NCBI GenBank assembly: GCA_045634445.1
Contig: JAZRAG010000063.1
Location: 1-19,801, forward strand
Origin: Spyradenecus sp045634445
GTDB taxonomy: Bacteria > Verrucomicrobiota > Kiritimatiellia > RFP12 > DVOR01
Length of the DNA stretch: 19,801 nt
Direction of reading: 5' to 3'
Under the pieces are notes generated by a model. That model was not told the origin of the DNA. It worked only from the letters and a program-made list of their open reading frames with translations, and did no database searches. The position numbers were made by a program, and so were the translations under genes. Within the stretch, counting starts at the first letter, position 1; each line of letters opens with the position of its first letter. Shown here piece by piece: positions 6,343 to 13,391 of this stretch.

Positions 6343-7992
6343 TTAAAGCTTTACAAAACCGTCCAATGTGATACGCGCATGCGGAATCACCGGAAGTGGC
6401 AGAAATGCGAGCGCCAGGAAGGGATTGCTCAATGTGCATCCCGTTTCGTGTGCTGCCGCGTGAAGGGTTTCTAATGCTGCCGCCACGGTCTGCCACGGCA
6501 TCTCACTCAAAAGCCCCCCAACAGGTAATGGTAAGAGCCCCGTCACCTTGCCACCATGCACTACTGCAAAACCGCCGCCACATTCGCGCAACGCATTTGC
6601 TGCGAGTGCCATCGCTTCAGGCGATGTGCCCACCACGCAGAGATTGTGCGAATCGTGCCCCACGGTAGAGGCGAGCGCGCCTTCTGTTAAGGTAAAACCA
6701 TCGGCCCACGCCCTCCCAATGCGGTCTGATTTCCCATGACGTGCGGCAAGGGCTAAGATCGCGGGTGGCGTCTCACACTGTTCACGCGTAAGCGCACGCG
6801 TCAAGAGCGAACCTTCTACCACGCCTGCTACACCTGTTTCATCTTCTGGTGCTGCGAAATCGTCTGCAGTAAAGGCGCGCGACACTTTGACGCTGTTCAA
6901 GAAGGGCGTGCAATCAGGCGCCGGTGGACGCGCCGCGAAGGCGGCTTCAGTGACTTCCACACCCCGCGCAATCACATACTGGGCGCGGCATTCAATCAAA
7001 TCGGGCATCAATACAATATCAGCGATGTAGCCTGGGGCAATAAGCCCACGATCTCGCCAACCAAAATGGCGCGCAGGCGCTAAACATGCCGCACGATAAA
7101 CCGCTAAGGGGTCGCGACCTGTAGCCAAGACTTTGCGAATTGCAGCATCTAAGTGCCCTTCATGTAAGACATCACGCGGATCGCGGTCGTCAGTGCAGAT
7201 GCAGATATTGCCGCTCAGTTCGGTTTCAAAGAGCGGTAAGAGCGCTTCAAGATTACGCCCCACGCTCCCTGCGCGTACCAAAATCGTCATGCCCAGGCGT
7301 AATTTCATCAACGCCTCTTCTGGCGAACTGCATTCGTGGTCCGTCGTAATCCCTGCTGCGCAGAGCGCATTTAATGCGTCACCTGTGACAAGCGGTGCGT
7401 GACCATCAATGGGGCGGTCTGAATAATCGGCGAGTTTCTGCAGTGCATCAGCGTCATTGAACATCACCCCTGGCACATTCATAAACTCTGCCAATGCGTG
7501 AGTGTCAGCATATGGGCGAAGTGCTGCCGCATCCAGAACGGCACCCGCTTCTTCACTTGGGAGTGCTGGCACACACGAAGGCATCTGCACCTGAAGATGC
7601 ATGAGCATCGTCTGCGCTGCGGTTGTAAAATAGTCAATCGCGGCTGTGCCGGCGACATTGGCCAATTCATGTGGGTCGCAGACTGCCGACGTAATCCCGC
7701 GCGGCAACACCATCCGTTCCCACTCCTGCGGCGTCACCATCGAACTCTCAATATGGCAGTGCGCATCCGTAAAGCCTGGTACAGCGGTCAAACCCGTGCC
7801 ATCAATCACGCGGACGCCTTCATAACCCTCGCCTATAGCCGCAATTCGCTTTCCGCAAATCGCGATGTCTTGGCAACGCAATTCGCCCGTAATCAGGTCA
7901 AAAATACGCGCACCACGAATCAGTAAATCGGCGGGTTTGCGGCGCATTGCTACATCAATACAAGCTGCTAATGTCTCAGGAGTGCGTTTCAT
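6343..7992 (-). CDS. ade: Adenine deaminase (amidohydrolase superfamily)
   Basis: The 549-residue enzyme should convert adenine to hypoxanthine and ammonia in purine salvage. It begins with the small beta domain typical of amidohydrolases (about 20-72). The barrel follows, with the metal-binding GFTDAHCHIESS at 73-84, DPHE at 106-109, DGHAP at 196-200, TTDHE near 216-220 and CTDDRDP at 266-272. The C-terminal region carries GHDSHNL, as in Ade proteins. These motifs separate Ade from the unrelated AMP/adenosine-deaminase-like adenine deaminases. The ATG at 7992 was preferred to 8025 because it avoids overlap with the upstream gene and has GGAG about ten bases ahead. It lies 4 nt after the WalJ-like gene within the operon. 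Confidence 0.95.
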   Translation of the reverse strand: MKRTPETLAACIDVAMRRKPADLLIRGARIFDLITGELRCQDIAICGKRIAAIGEGYEGVRVIDGTGLTAVPGFTDAHCHIESSMVTPQEWERMVLPRGITSAVCDPHELANVAGTAAIDYFTTAAQTMLMHLQVQMPSCVPALPSEEAGAVLDAAALRPYADTHALAEFMNVPGVMFNDADALQKLADYSDRPIDGHAPLVTGDALNALCAAGITTDHECSSPEEALMKLRLGMTILVRAGSVGRNLEALLPLFETELSGNICICTDDRDPRDVLHEGHLDAAIRKVLATGRDPLAVYRAACLAPARHFGWRDRGLIAPGYIADIVLMPDLIECRAQYVIARGVEVTEAAFAARPPAPDCTPFLNSVKVSRAFTADDFAAPEDETGVAGVVEGSLLTRALTREQCETPPAILALAARHGKSDRIGRAWADGFTLTEGALASTVGHDSHNLCVVGTSPEAMALAANALRECGGGFAVVHGGKVTGLLPLPVGGLLSEMPWQTVAAALETLHAAAHETGCTLSNPFLALAFLPLPVIPHARITLDGFVKL

Positions 7993-7996
7993 ACAA

Positions 7997-8782
7997 TTAA
8001 AGCTCCGTAAAAGGAATGGGTTCATCTTGCTTGGCGATGGTAAGGGTCACTTCGGGTCGTCCAATGTGCTTGAGCGTCGCTGACATCAAAGCTGCGGCAA
8101 TCGTTGGTAGGTTACAATCACGCGAAAGGTGGGCCAACGTAATTGTGCGCAATTCCGCCGTGGTAAAGGCGGCCACCGCCTCGCACGCCTGTTCATTTGA
8201 AAGATGTCCTGCGCGACCACTAATGCGCGAAATCAACTGAAATCCGCGACCAGAATTGCGCAACATCTGTAAGTCATGATTGGATTCTAAGATTAAACTG
8301 GTACACCCCGCGAGCGCTTGCGATACGGCGTCGGTCACATACCCTAAATCTGTAAAATAACCCAAACGCTGCGCACCATCATCAAGCGTGTACGCCACAG
8401 GTTCAGCCGTGTCATGCGGCACAGGGACTGGCGTAATCGTCAAATCGCCCAAGGTAAAGGGGAGGCCCGAATCAAAAATCGAAAACTCTGGCACATCGCG
8501 TTGGTTACACAAACACTGACGCTCAATGACGGCCGCCGTATTGTAATTGGCAAATACTGGCGTCTGAAACTTCTTTACAAAACGGTCTAACCCACCCACA
8601 TGATCGGTGTGCTCATGCGTCACTAAAATCCCATCCAGAGACTCGGGAGCGACCTCAATTTCCTTTAAGCGTTGCTCCAATGTTCGCGCACTCAATCCCG
8701 CGTCAATTAAAAGGCGCACACCCCCCGCTTCCACAAACGTGGCATTCGCTCGACTTCCAGATGCTAATACACAAAATTTCAT
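7997..8782 (-). CDS. MBL-fold metallo-hydrolase, YycJ/WalJ-like
   Basis: The 261-residue protein starts directly with MKFCVLASGSRANATFVE, the typical opening of the YycJ/WalJ group. It carries the metallo-beta-lactamase motif HEHTDH at 56-61, with later metal ligands in VPHD and DLGYVTD. WalJ-group proteins are implicated in coordinating cell-wall metabolism or DNA repair with division in Firmicutes, and their exact reaction is uncertain; a 5'-exonuclease activity has been reported. No WalRK two-component genes are present here. It is the first gene of the four-gene minus-strand operon. An extended -10 element ends nine bases before the ATG and there is no good Shine-Dalgarno, suggesting a leaderless or almost leaderless start. 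Confidence 0.9.
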   Translation of the reverse strand: MKFCVLASGSRANATFVEAGGVRLLIDAGLSARTLEQRLKEIEVAPESLDGILVTHEHTDHVGGLDRFVKKFQTPVFANYNTAAVIERQCLCNQRDVPEFSIFDSGLPFTLGDLTITPVPVPHDTAEPVAYTLDDGAQRLGYFTDLGYVTDAVSQALAGCTSLILESNHDLQMLRNSGRGFQLISRISGRAGHLSNEQACEAVAAFTTAELRTITLAHLSRDCNLPTIAAALMSATLKHIGRPEVTLTIAKQDEPIPFTEL

Positions 8783-8791
8783 AACCTAATT

Positions 8792-8800
8792 ATTCTACCA
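8792..8800 (-). promoter_or_regulatory. Extended -10 promoter of the walJ-ade-aminotransferase-rsmB operon
   Basis: The reverse strand reads TGGTAGAAT, ending nine bases upstream of the ATG at 8782. The expected transcription start is about three bases before the start codon. No clear -35 element is present. Confidence 0.45.
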
Positions 8801-8854
8801 TTTTTCGTGAAAAGGGTGTGGGAAATGGTGGTGCTTTTTCGTTATTTATTGTGT

Positions 8855-8890
8855 GTAAAAAACAAATGAGCGCATGGAGATGCGCTCATT
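8855..8890 (-). terminator. Rho-independent terminator of the PEP-CTERM gene
   Basis: AATGAGCGCA (8865-8874) and TGCGCTCATT (8881-8890) form a perfect 10-bp stem with a 6-base loop. On the minus strand a TTGTTTTTT tract follows. It lies 24 bp past the stop codon. Confidence 0.92.
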
Positions 8891-8914
8891 CGGAAAGCTA
8901 AAGAAAGCGTTTAC

Positions 8915-9559
8915 TTAGGCAACCTTACGCTTCAAAGCCAAGCCTGCCACGCCAAGGGCCAAGAGGGCCAAAGCGGTCGGTTCAGGAACGCCAGGTGTGG
9001 CTGCGAGTGTCATAGAGGGGATGGTGATGGCAATTGAACCATCGTTGCCGGTCAATGCATTAATAGCGTCCATGTCCAACTCAACAGCATCAATTGCATC
9101 AGGGTTGTTATTGAAGTAGTTGTAGTTGGAGTCGTCAACAAAGACCACCGTCAACTGTTGAGGCTTACCAGCAGTATTCCAGTCGCCGTAGTTGAAGTAA
9201 ACCGTACCAGAAATGTTCGTAGCAGTCTTGGAGTCACCTACCGCAGCATAACCAGTATTCACGGTACCCCAAGAGGCGCCATTGTTCGAGAATACAAGTG
9301 TGGTACGAAGTTTGCCATCTGCGTTAGCAGAAGCGCCACCATCGCGTAACTTGAAGTCGCCAATGTTGCCTTGACCTGAGAGCGTCCACTGCTGAACGGT
9401 GGCGATAGCGGTATCGCGGTCACCTGCAACAACAAAAGCTGCGATGGCGTAACCACCAGTATGGTCAAGCGTCAAGTTGTTAGCCGTCCAGTTAATCGTT
9501 ACGGACTGGGCTGCGAATGCGCAGAGGGCTGCGAATGCAAATAAAAATGCTTTCTTCAT
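8915..9559 (-). CDS. Secreted PEP-CTERM sorting-domain protein
   Basis: The 214-residue product has an N-terminal signal peptide (MKKAFLFAFAALCAFAAQS). Its middle is rich in Asn, Asp, Gly and Thr, without a fold I recognise. The C-terminus is a PEP-CTERM tail: VPEPTALALL near 191-200, a hydrophobic helix, then the basic end LKRKVA. This tail is recognised by an exosortase, which removes it and releases or anchors the protein outside; the exosortase itself is not in this window. The body is repetitive in composition and probably beta-rich, suggesting an extracellular or surface-matrix protein. It has its own terminator and probably its own promoter. The ATG at 9559 is preceded by AAAAAGG at a usable distance. 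The sorting class is clear; the function is unknown. Confidence 0.92.
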   Translation of the reverse strand: MKKAFLFAFAALCAFAAQSVTINWTANNLTLDHTGGYAIAAFVVAGDRDTAIATVQQWTLSGQGNIGDFKLRDGGASANADGKLRTTLVFSNNGASWGTVNTGYAAVGDSKTATNISGTVYFNYGDWNTAGKPQQLTVVFVDDSNYNYFNNNPDAIDAVELDMDAINALTGNDGSIAITIPSMTLAATPGVPEPTALALLALGVAGLALKRKVA

Positions 9560-9598
9560 GGTTGTACCTTTTTCTAATAAGAAACAAAAGATGGCAAT

Positions 9599-9627
9599 AG
9601 GATATCAAAAGTGGCCCCTTTGGGCAA
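9599..9627 (-). promoter_or_regulatory. Possible promoter of the PEP-CTERM gene
   Basis: On the reverse strand TTGCCC (9627-9622) and TATCCT (9604-9599) are 17 bp apart. They would give a leader of about 33 nt with an AAAAAGG ribosome-binding site. Each hexamer matches four of six consensus bases, so the call is tentative. Confidence 0.35.
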
Positions 9628-9682
9628 GTATTTTTATTGTATGGGAAGGGGTGAAAATGGGATGGGGAGAGGGGTGTTTTGG

Positions 9683-9748
9683 AAACAGGTTGTTTTGAGG
9701 TTGAAAACAGGTTGTTTTGGCCTTGAAAACAGGTTGTTTTAAGGGTGA
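9683..9748 (+). repeat. Three tandem 22-bp repeats with AAACAGGTTGTTTT core
   Basis: The 14-mer AAACAGGTTGTTTT occurs identically at 9683, 9705 and 9727, exactly 22 bp apart. The remaining 8 bp of each unit vary but mostly end in TTGA or GTGA. A degraded unit (TTGAAAGGGGGTGTTTGGAG) follows at 9761-9780. The array lies between the divergent PEP-CTERM and HAD genes, in a G/T-rich stretch of about 360 bp that holds no gene. A related array lies at 17182-17269. There are no unique spacers between units, so it is not a CRISPR. Confidence 0.85.
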
Positions 9749-9905
9749 AAAGCAGCCTTCTTGAAAGGGGGTGTTTGGAGTTGGTAAGAGAGAGTAAATA
9801 AGTGATTGATTTTAAAGGGGTTGTGCAGTTTGAGCGAAAGTGTTTGAGGAGGGGTGAAAAAAGCGTAAGAAATGCGGTGGTTTTCGCGCGTAAGCGCGTG
9901 CGATG

Positions 9906-9914
9906 TGCTATACT
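9906..9914 (+). promoter_or_regulatory. Extended -10 promoter of the seven-gene plus-strand operon
   Basis: TGCTATACT is an extended -10 element ending nine bases before the ATG at 9924. No Shine-Dalgarno or clear -35 is seen. A CGCGC-GTAA-GCGCG hairpin (9885-9898) sits where the -35 would be. A leaderless or near-leaderless transcript is implied. Confidence 0.5.
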
Positions 9915-9923
9915 ATGAGTGTT

Positions 9924-10574
9924 ATGAGTAATGCACCGACGATTTTTTTTGACCTGGATGGTACGCTGATTGATTCGCGTAAGGATATTGCCAATAGTGT
10001 GAATTTGACGCGCGCTGATTATGGGCTGCCGCCTTTGCCGCTGGACTCGATTACGGGGATGGTGGGCAATGGCGCAAAGCAGTTATTGCTTCGCGCGATG
10101 CCAGATCATGCGGCAGAGATTGAGACGTTGCTCGTGAATAATCGTGAGCATTATATGGCGAACCCAGTGGTACACACGATGATGTATCCGGGGGTGGCTG
10201 AGGCGCTCAAGGGATTGCGTGAGATGGGCTGCAAGATGGCGGTGACGTCGAATAAGACATCGGCCTTGATTCCGCGCATTCTTGAGAAGTTGGACATTTT
10301 GCAGTATTTCGATGTGACGGTGGGTGGCGGCGATGTGCCGGTATTGAAGCCTGATCCGGGATTACTCTATCTCGCGGCAGAACGTATGGGCGTGACGGTG
10401 CGTCCGACGGACTGGGTGGTGGGTGACCATTACACGGATTTAGAGGTGGGCCGTCATGCGGGCGTACAGGTGTGCCACTGCGCGTATGGCTTTGGCAATC
10501 CGCGTGAGGAACGTTTTGATGTGCGCGTGAATGATTTGCGTGAATTTGTGACACATTTGCAGACCACGTTGTAA
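9924..10574 (+). CDS. HAD-family phosphatase, phosphoglycolate phosphatase-like
   Basis: The 216-residue hydrolase has the HAD motifs in order: FFDLDGTLID at 8-17 with nucleophile D10, VTSNKTS (motif II), the lysine in LKPDPGLLY (motif III) and VVGDHYTDLEVG (motif IV). A helical C1 cap lies between motifs I and II, as in Gph/PgmB-type enzymes. Phosphoglycolate phosphatase is the likeliest specific role, but HAD substrates cannot be assigned from sequence alone. Starts at 9903 and 9915 are also in frame. The ATG at 9924 is preferred because it opens the family's usual N-terminus and lies just after the predicted transcription start. It is the first gene of the plus-strand operon; the next gene starts 23 nt after its stop. 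Confidence 0.88.
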   Translation: MSNAPTIFFDLDGTLIDSRKDIANSVNLTRADYGLPPLPLDSITGMVGNGAKQLLLRAMPDHAAEIETLLVNNREHYMANPVVHTMMYPGVAEALKGLREMGCKMAVTSNKTSALIPRILEKLDILQYFDVTVGGGDVPVLKPDPGLLYLAAERMGVTVRPTDWVVGDHYTDLEVGRHAGVQVCHCAYGFGNPREERFDVRVNDLREFVTHLQTTL

Positions 10575-10597
10575 GCGTGGGAGCAGAGGGGCGCGAG

Positions 10598-11437
10598 ATG
10601 ATGGAGCGATTGAAGCGTTTGGGTAAGGCTTCCCGCCGATGGATGGTGGGGGGCATCTGCTTGTGCGCAATGGTAGCGGCCAATCTCTGTTTGACGCAAC
10701 GCGCCGTGCCGCCCACGCTGGGGACGGATTCTCCAGCCTTGTCTGCGACGTTGGTGGCGCTGGGTGGGTGTCGTGGCATCATCTCTGAGGTGCTATGGTG
10801 GCGTATCGCGGATTTGCAACGTCAGAATCGCTATGCAGAATTGGTGCCTTTGACGGATTTGCTTGTGACGTTGGACCCTGCTTCGGGGGACACGTGGGTC
10901 TATAATGCCTGGAATCTCTCTTACAATATCAGCGCGGCGCACCATGATGCGTCGGAAAAGTGGTATTGGGTGAAAGAGGGGATTTCCTTGCTCGAACGTG
11001 GCTTGCGCGCGGCACCGCAGTCGGAGCCGATTTTGCGTCAATTAGGCTGGACGTTTGAGGATAAGATTGGGGGCACTGCGGATGAATCTGCGGCGTACTA
11101 TCGCGCGCAGATGGGGACCTTGGCGGTGCCAACCGATGCAGCGGCTTTTGTGGCAGCGGTGGGCTTCCAACCGAATTGGCAGGATCCTGTGGTGCGTGCG
11201 CTTTATTGGTATTGGCGTGCGGCACACGGACGGGATATGCTGCGCGTCACCTTACGTCTTGCGGTGAATCAAGGGGAGGCCGCATGGATGCCCTTTTTGT
11301 TGCAAACGGCACGGATGACGTGGGAGGATTTAGCATTGCGTCAACGTGATCAAGTGGTTCACATTTTACGTATGGTGCCCCAAACACATCCGCTGCGCGG
11401 GGAGATTGAGCTTTTCCTGAAGGAGGTAACCTTATGA
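10598..11437 (+). CDS. Membrane-anchored helical repeat (TPR-like) protein, PVC-type hypothetical
   Basis: The 279-residue protein has a positively charged N-terminus, one transmembrane segment (about 16-33) and a helical remainder, probably outside the cytoplasm. The pattern 'WWRIADLQRQNRYAELVPLTDLL', 'TWVYNAWNLSYN' and 'KWYWVKEGISLLERGL' recalls a family of conserved hypothetical proteins in planctomycetes and verrucomicrobia; this is memory, not a search. The helix pairs look TPR-like without a clean consensus. Its function is unknown; TPR-like proteins usually hold partner proteins. The ATG at 10598 follows AGAGGGG at six bases and was preferred to the GTG at 10577. Its stop overlaps the start of the exonuclease gene (ATGA), indicating coupled translation and possibly a shared role. 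Confidence 0.75.
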   Translation: MMERLKRLGKASRRWMVGGICLCAMVAANLCLTQRAVPPTLGTDSPALSATLVALGGCRGIISEVLWWRIADLQRQNRYAELVPLTDLLVTLDPASGDTWVYNAWNLSYNISAAHHDASEKWYWVKEGISLLERGLRAAPQSEPILRQLGWTFEDKIGGTADESAAYYRAQMGTLAVPTDAAAFVAAVGFQPNWQDPVVRALYWYWRAAHGRDMLRVTLRLAVNQGEAAWMPFLLQTARMTWEDLALRQRDQVVHILRMVPQTHPLRGEIELFLKEVTL

Positions 11438-12306
11438 TTCGTGTCATTGGTGATAATGTTGTGGCATTTGATTGCGAATGGATTCCCGATGTGCAGTCGG
11501 CGCGATTGATGTTCGCTGAAGTGGGTGAAAAGGCCACAGATGAACAGGCGCTTGAAGCTTTGTGGGCTGCAAATGGTGCCACAGAAGAGAATCCGCGCCC
11601 CTTTGTGCGGTTGATGCAGAGCCGCGTGGTCTCCATTGCCATGGTGGTGCGTGAATTCTATGCGCATTTGCCCGATGAAGAACAGGTGAAGCTGAAGCTC
11701 GTGTGGTTACCTATCAATCCCGATGATCCCGCAAGCCGTGACGAACGTAAAATCGTGAAGGGCTTTTTGACCTCTGTCGGGAAGAAGCATCCGCAGTTGG
11801 TGGGCTTTAATTCGCGCAATTCCGATCTGCGCATTTTGGCACAGCGCGCCCTTGCATTAGGGATTCAGGCGCCCGCCTTCTTGCATCGTCCTGCGAAACC
11901 GTGGGAGGGTATTGACTACTTTAACAACAATGGTGACGGCTCGATTGACTTGATGGAACTCATCGCTGGCTCCTTTGGGCGTGGTGCTGCGTGTAGCCTT
12001 CACGAAGCCTGTACGCTCTGCGGTATTCCTGGCAAGTTTGGTACGCACGGCGATGAGGTCTTTGACATGTGGCAACAGGGCCGTTACCGTGAAATCGCGG
12101 AATACAACTGCTATGATGCGATTTCCACCTACCTCTTGTGGTTGCGCCTCGCATGGGTTTCGGGTCAATTCTCCGACAACGAATACGTGCACGAACAAGA
12201 ACTCCTCCGCGACCTCCTCATGGACCTCGCTGAAAAGCCCGAAACAGCCTTCATCGAAGCCTACATCAACGAATGGGACCGCCTTTTGGATATAAAGGGT
12301 GAGTAA
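11434..12306 (+). CDS. Predicted PolB-like 3'-5' exonuclease (DEDD superfamily)
   Basis: The 290-residue protein resembles stand-alone 3'-5' exonucleases related to the proofreading domain of family B DNA polymerases (Pfam PF10108-like). Exo motif I is VAFDCEW with D13 and E15. Exo II is the GFNSRNSDL segment with D131. Exo III is YNCYDAISTY with D228. SIDLMELI near 170-177 is also typical. These acidic residues bind two metal ions for hydrolysis of DNA or RNA from the 3' end. No polymerase domain is attached. A good GGAGG ribosome-binding sequence lies before the ATG, which overlaps the upstream stop. A 47-nt hairpin-bearing gap separates it from the VWA gene. The natural substrate is unknown. 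Confidence 0.85.
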   Translation: MIRVIGDNVVAFDCEWIPDVQSARLMFAEVGEKATDEQALEALWAANGATEENPRPFVRLMQSRVVSIAMVVREFYAHLPDEEQVKLKLVWLPINPDDPASRDERKIVKGFLTSVGKKHPQLVGFNSRNSDLRILAQRALALGIQAPAFLHRPAKPWEGIDYFNNNGDGSIDLMELIAGSFGRGAACSLHEACTLCGIPGKFGTHGDEVFDMWQQGRYREIAEYNCYDAISTYLLWLRLAWVSGQFSDNEYVHEQELLRDLLMDLAEKPETAFIEAYINEWDRLLDIKGE

Positions 12307-12308
12307 CA

Positions 12309-12348
12309 GCGCCCGCAGGGCGCCAATTAACAATAGCACCAAAGGTGC
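12309..12348 (+). promoter_or_regulatory. Two small hairpins before the VWA gene, one covering its ribosome-binding site
   Basis: GCGCCC-GCA-GGGCGC (12309-12323) and GCACC-AAA-GGTGC (12336-12348) are perfect 6-bp and 5-bp hairpins with 3-base loops. There is no T-tract, so they are not terminators. The only Shine-Dalgarno-like sequence for the next gene, AAAGG (12341-12345), lies in the loop and right arm of the second hairpin. The hairpin may therefore modulate translation or mark an RNA-processing point. Confidence 0.45.
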
Positions 12349-12353
12349 CAACT

Positions 12354-13391
12354 ATGTTTGCAAATGTTTGGATTTTTCTATTGGTAATTCCGTGGCTCGT
12401 GATGTGCTGGCGGGTGTGGCGGAGTGCGCGGGCAAAGGGGATTCTCTTTGCTTCGGCGTCTACGCGTTTGACGGCGATTAAGCCTTCGTGGCGACAGTGG
12501 ACCTGTGCGCTTTTGCCGGCGTTGTTCCTCATGGGTACGCTCTTTCTCATCATTGGTGCGGCGGGTCCGCGGTCATTGTTATCGCGCGAGGTGCGTTCTG
12601 CAGATGCATTAGCAGTGATGATGACGGTGGACGTCTCGGGCTCCATGCGTGGGTTAGATTTGAGTGAAGGCCGTTATGACGTGACACGCTTGGATGTGGT
12701 CAAGCGCATCTTCCGTGAGTTTGTGGAACAACGCCCCGAGGATTTGGTGGGGTTGGTGACCTTTGGTGGTTATGCGAGTGTGCGTGCGCCCCTGACGGCA
12801 GACCATCGTGCGTTATTGCACACTCTCTCTGGGGTGACGATTCCAGGCGAAAATGGCGGTGTGGACGAACGCGGCCGTCGCGTGACGAGTGACGAACTCA
12901 ATACTGCGATTGGCGATGGCTTGGCAGTGAGTGTCTTGCGTCTGAAGGATGCGACACCGAAGACGAAGATTGTGATCTTGCTCTCCGATGGTGAAAGCAA
13001 TGCTGGCGCTGTGACGCCCATGGAGGCGGCAAAAGCCGCCGCAGCACTCGGTGTGCGCGTCTATACCGTGGGGGTGGGCTCAACGGGGCTCACGAAGGTG
13101 CGTGGTCGCGACATGTGGGGTAAAGAAGTCCTCATGAATGTGCAGATGTCGCTCGACGAAGAGACGCTCAAAAAGATCGCAGAACTCACCGGTGGCGAAT
13201 ACGCTAATGTGCGCGAACCCGAACAGTTGACCGCCTTTTTACAGCATATTTCAGAACTTGAAACCACGCGTGTGGAGCGTCAGATTTACGCGCGTTACAC
13301 CTCGCATGCGCAGGGATGGATGATTGCAGGAGGTATTTGCTGCCTCATTGCCTCCCTCTTGTTGATGGTTTGGATTCGGAGACCTATCTAA
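12354..13391 (+). CDS. VWA-domain membrane protein, BatA-like
   Basis: The 345-residue protein has hydrophobic segments near 4-19 and 50-70, a von Willebrand factor A domain (about 85-290) and a C-terminal transmembrane helix (about 320-340). This is the layout of BatA-type aerotolerance proteins. The metal-ion-dependent adhesion site is complete: DVSGS at 93-97, a threonine in NTAIGDGL near 183-190 and SDGES at 211-215. VWA domains bind partner proteins through this metal. In typical Bat loci BatA is encoded with a MoxR ATPase, a DUF58 protein and BatD; none is seen here. A start at 12345 (GTG) is possible, but the ATG at 12354 begins the first membrane segment. Its stop and the next start overlap as TAATG. 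Confidence 0.87.
   Translation: MFANVWIFLLVIPWLVMCWRVWRSARAKGILFASASTRLTAIKPSWRQWTCALLPALFLMGTLFLIIGAAGPRSLLSREVRSADALAVMMTVDVSGSMRGLDLSEGRYDVTRLDVVKRIFREFVEQRPEDLVGLVTFGGYASVRAPLTADHRALLHTLSGVTIPGENGGVDERGRRVTSDELNTAIGDGLAVSVLRLKDATPKTKIVILLSDGESNAGAVTPMEAAKAAAALGVRVYTVGVGSTGLTKVRGRDMWGKEVLMNVQMSLDEETLKKIAELTGGEYANVREPEQLTAFLQHISELETTRVERQIYARYTSHAQGWMIAGGICCLIASLLLMVWIRRPI

Noticed and set aside
7993..8025. Adenine deaminase starting at 8025
   Set aside because: This would overlap the upstream gene by about 29 nt and add eleven residues not needed for the fold. The ATG at 7992 has a GGAG at a suitable distance.
9683..9748. CRISPR array
   Set aside because: Units are 22 bp and contiguous, leaving only about 8 bp between cores. 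There are no unique spacers of 25-40 bp and no cas genes.
10207..10782. 191-codon minus-strand frame over the HAD and TPR-like genes
   Set aside because: It spans the junction of two well-supported plus-strand genes. Its product is Pro/His/Ser-rich without a motif.
12309..12323. Terminator between the exonuclease and VWA genes
   Set aside because: The stem is strong but no T-tract follows, so I treat it as an internal operon hairpin.
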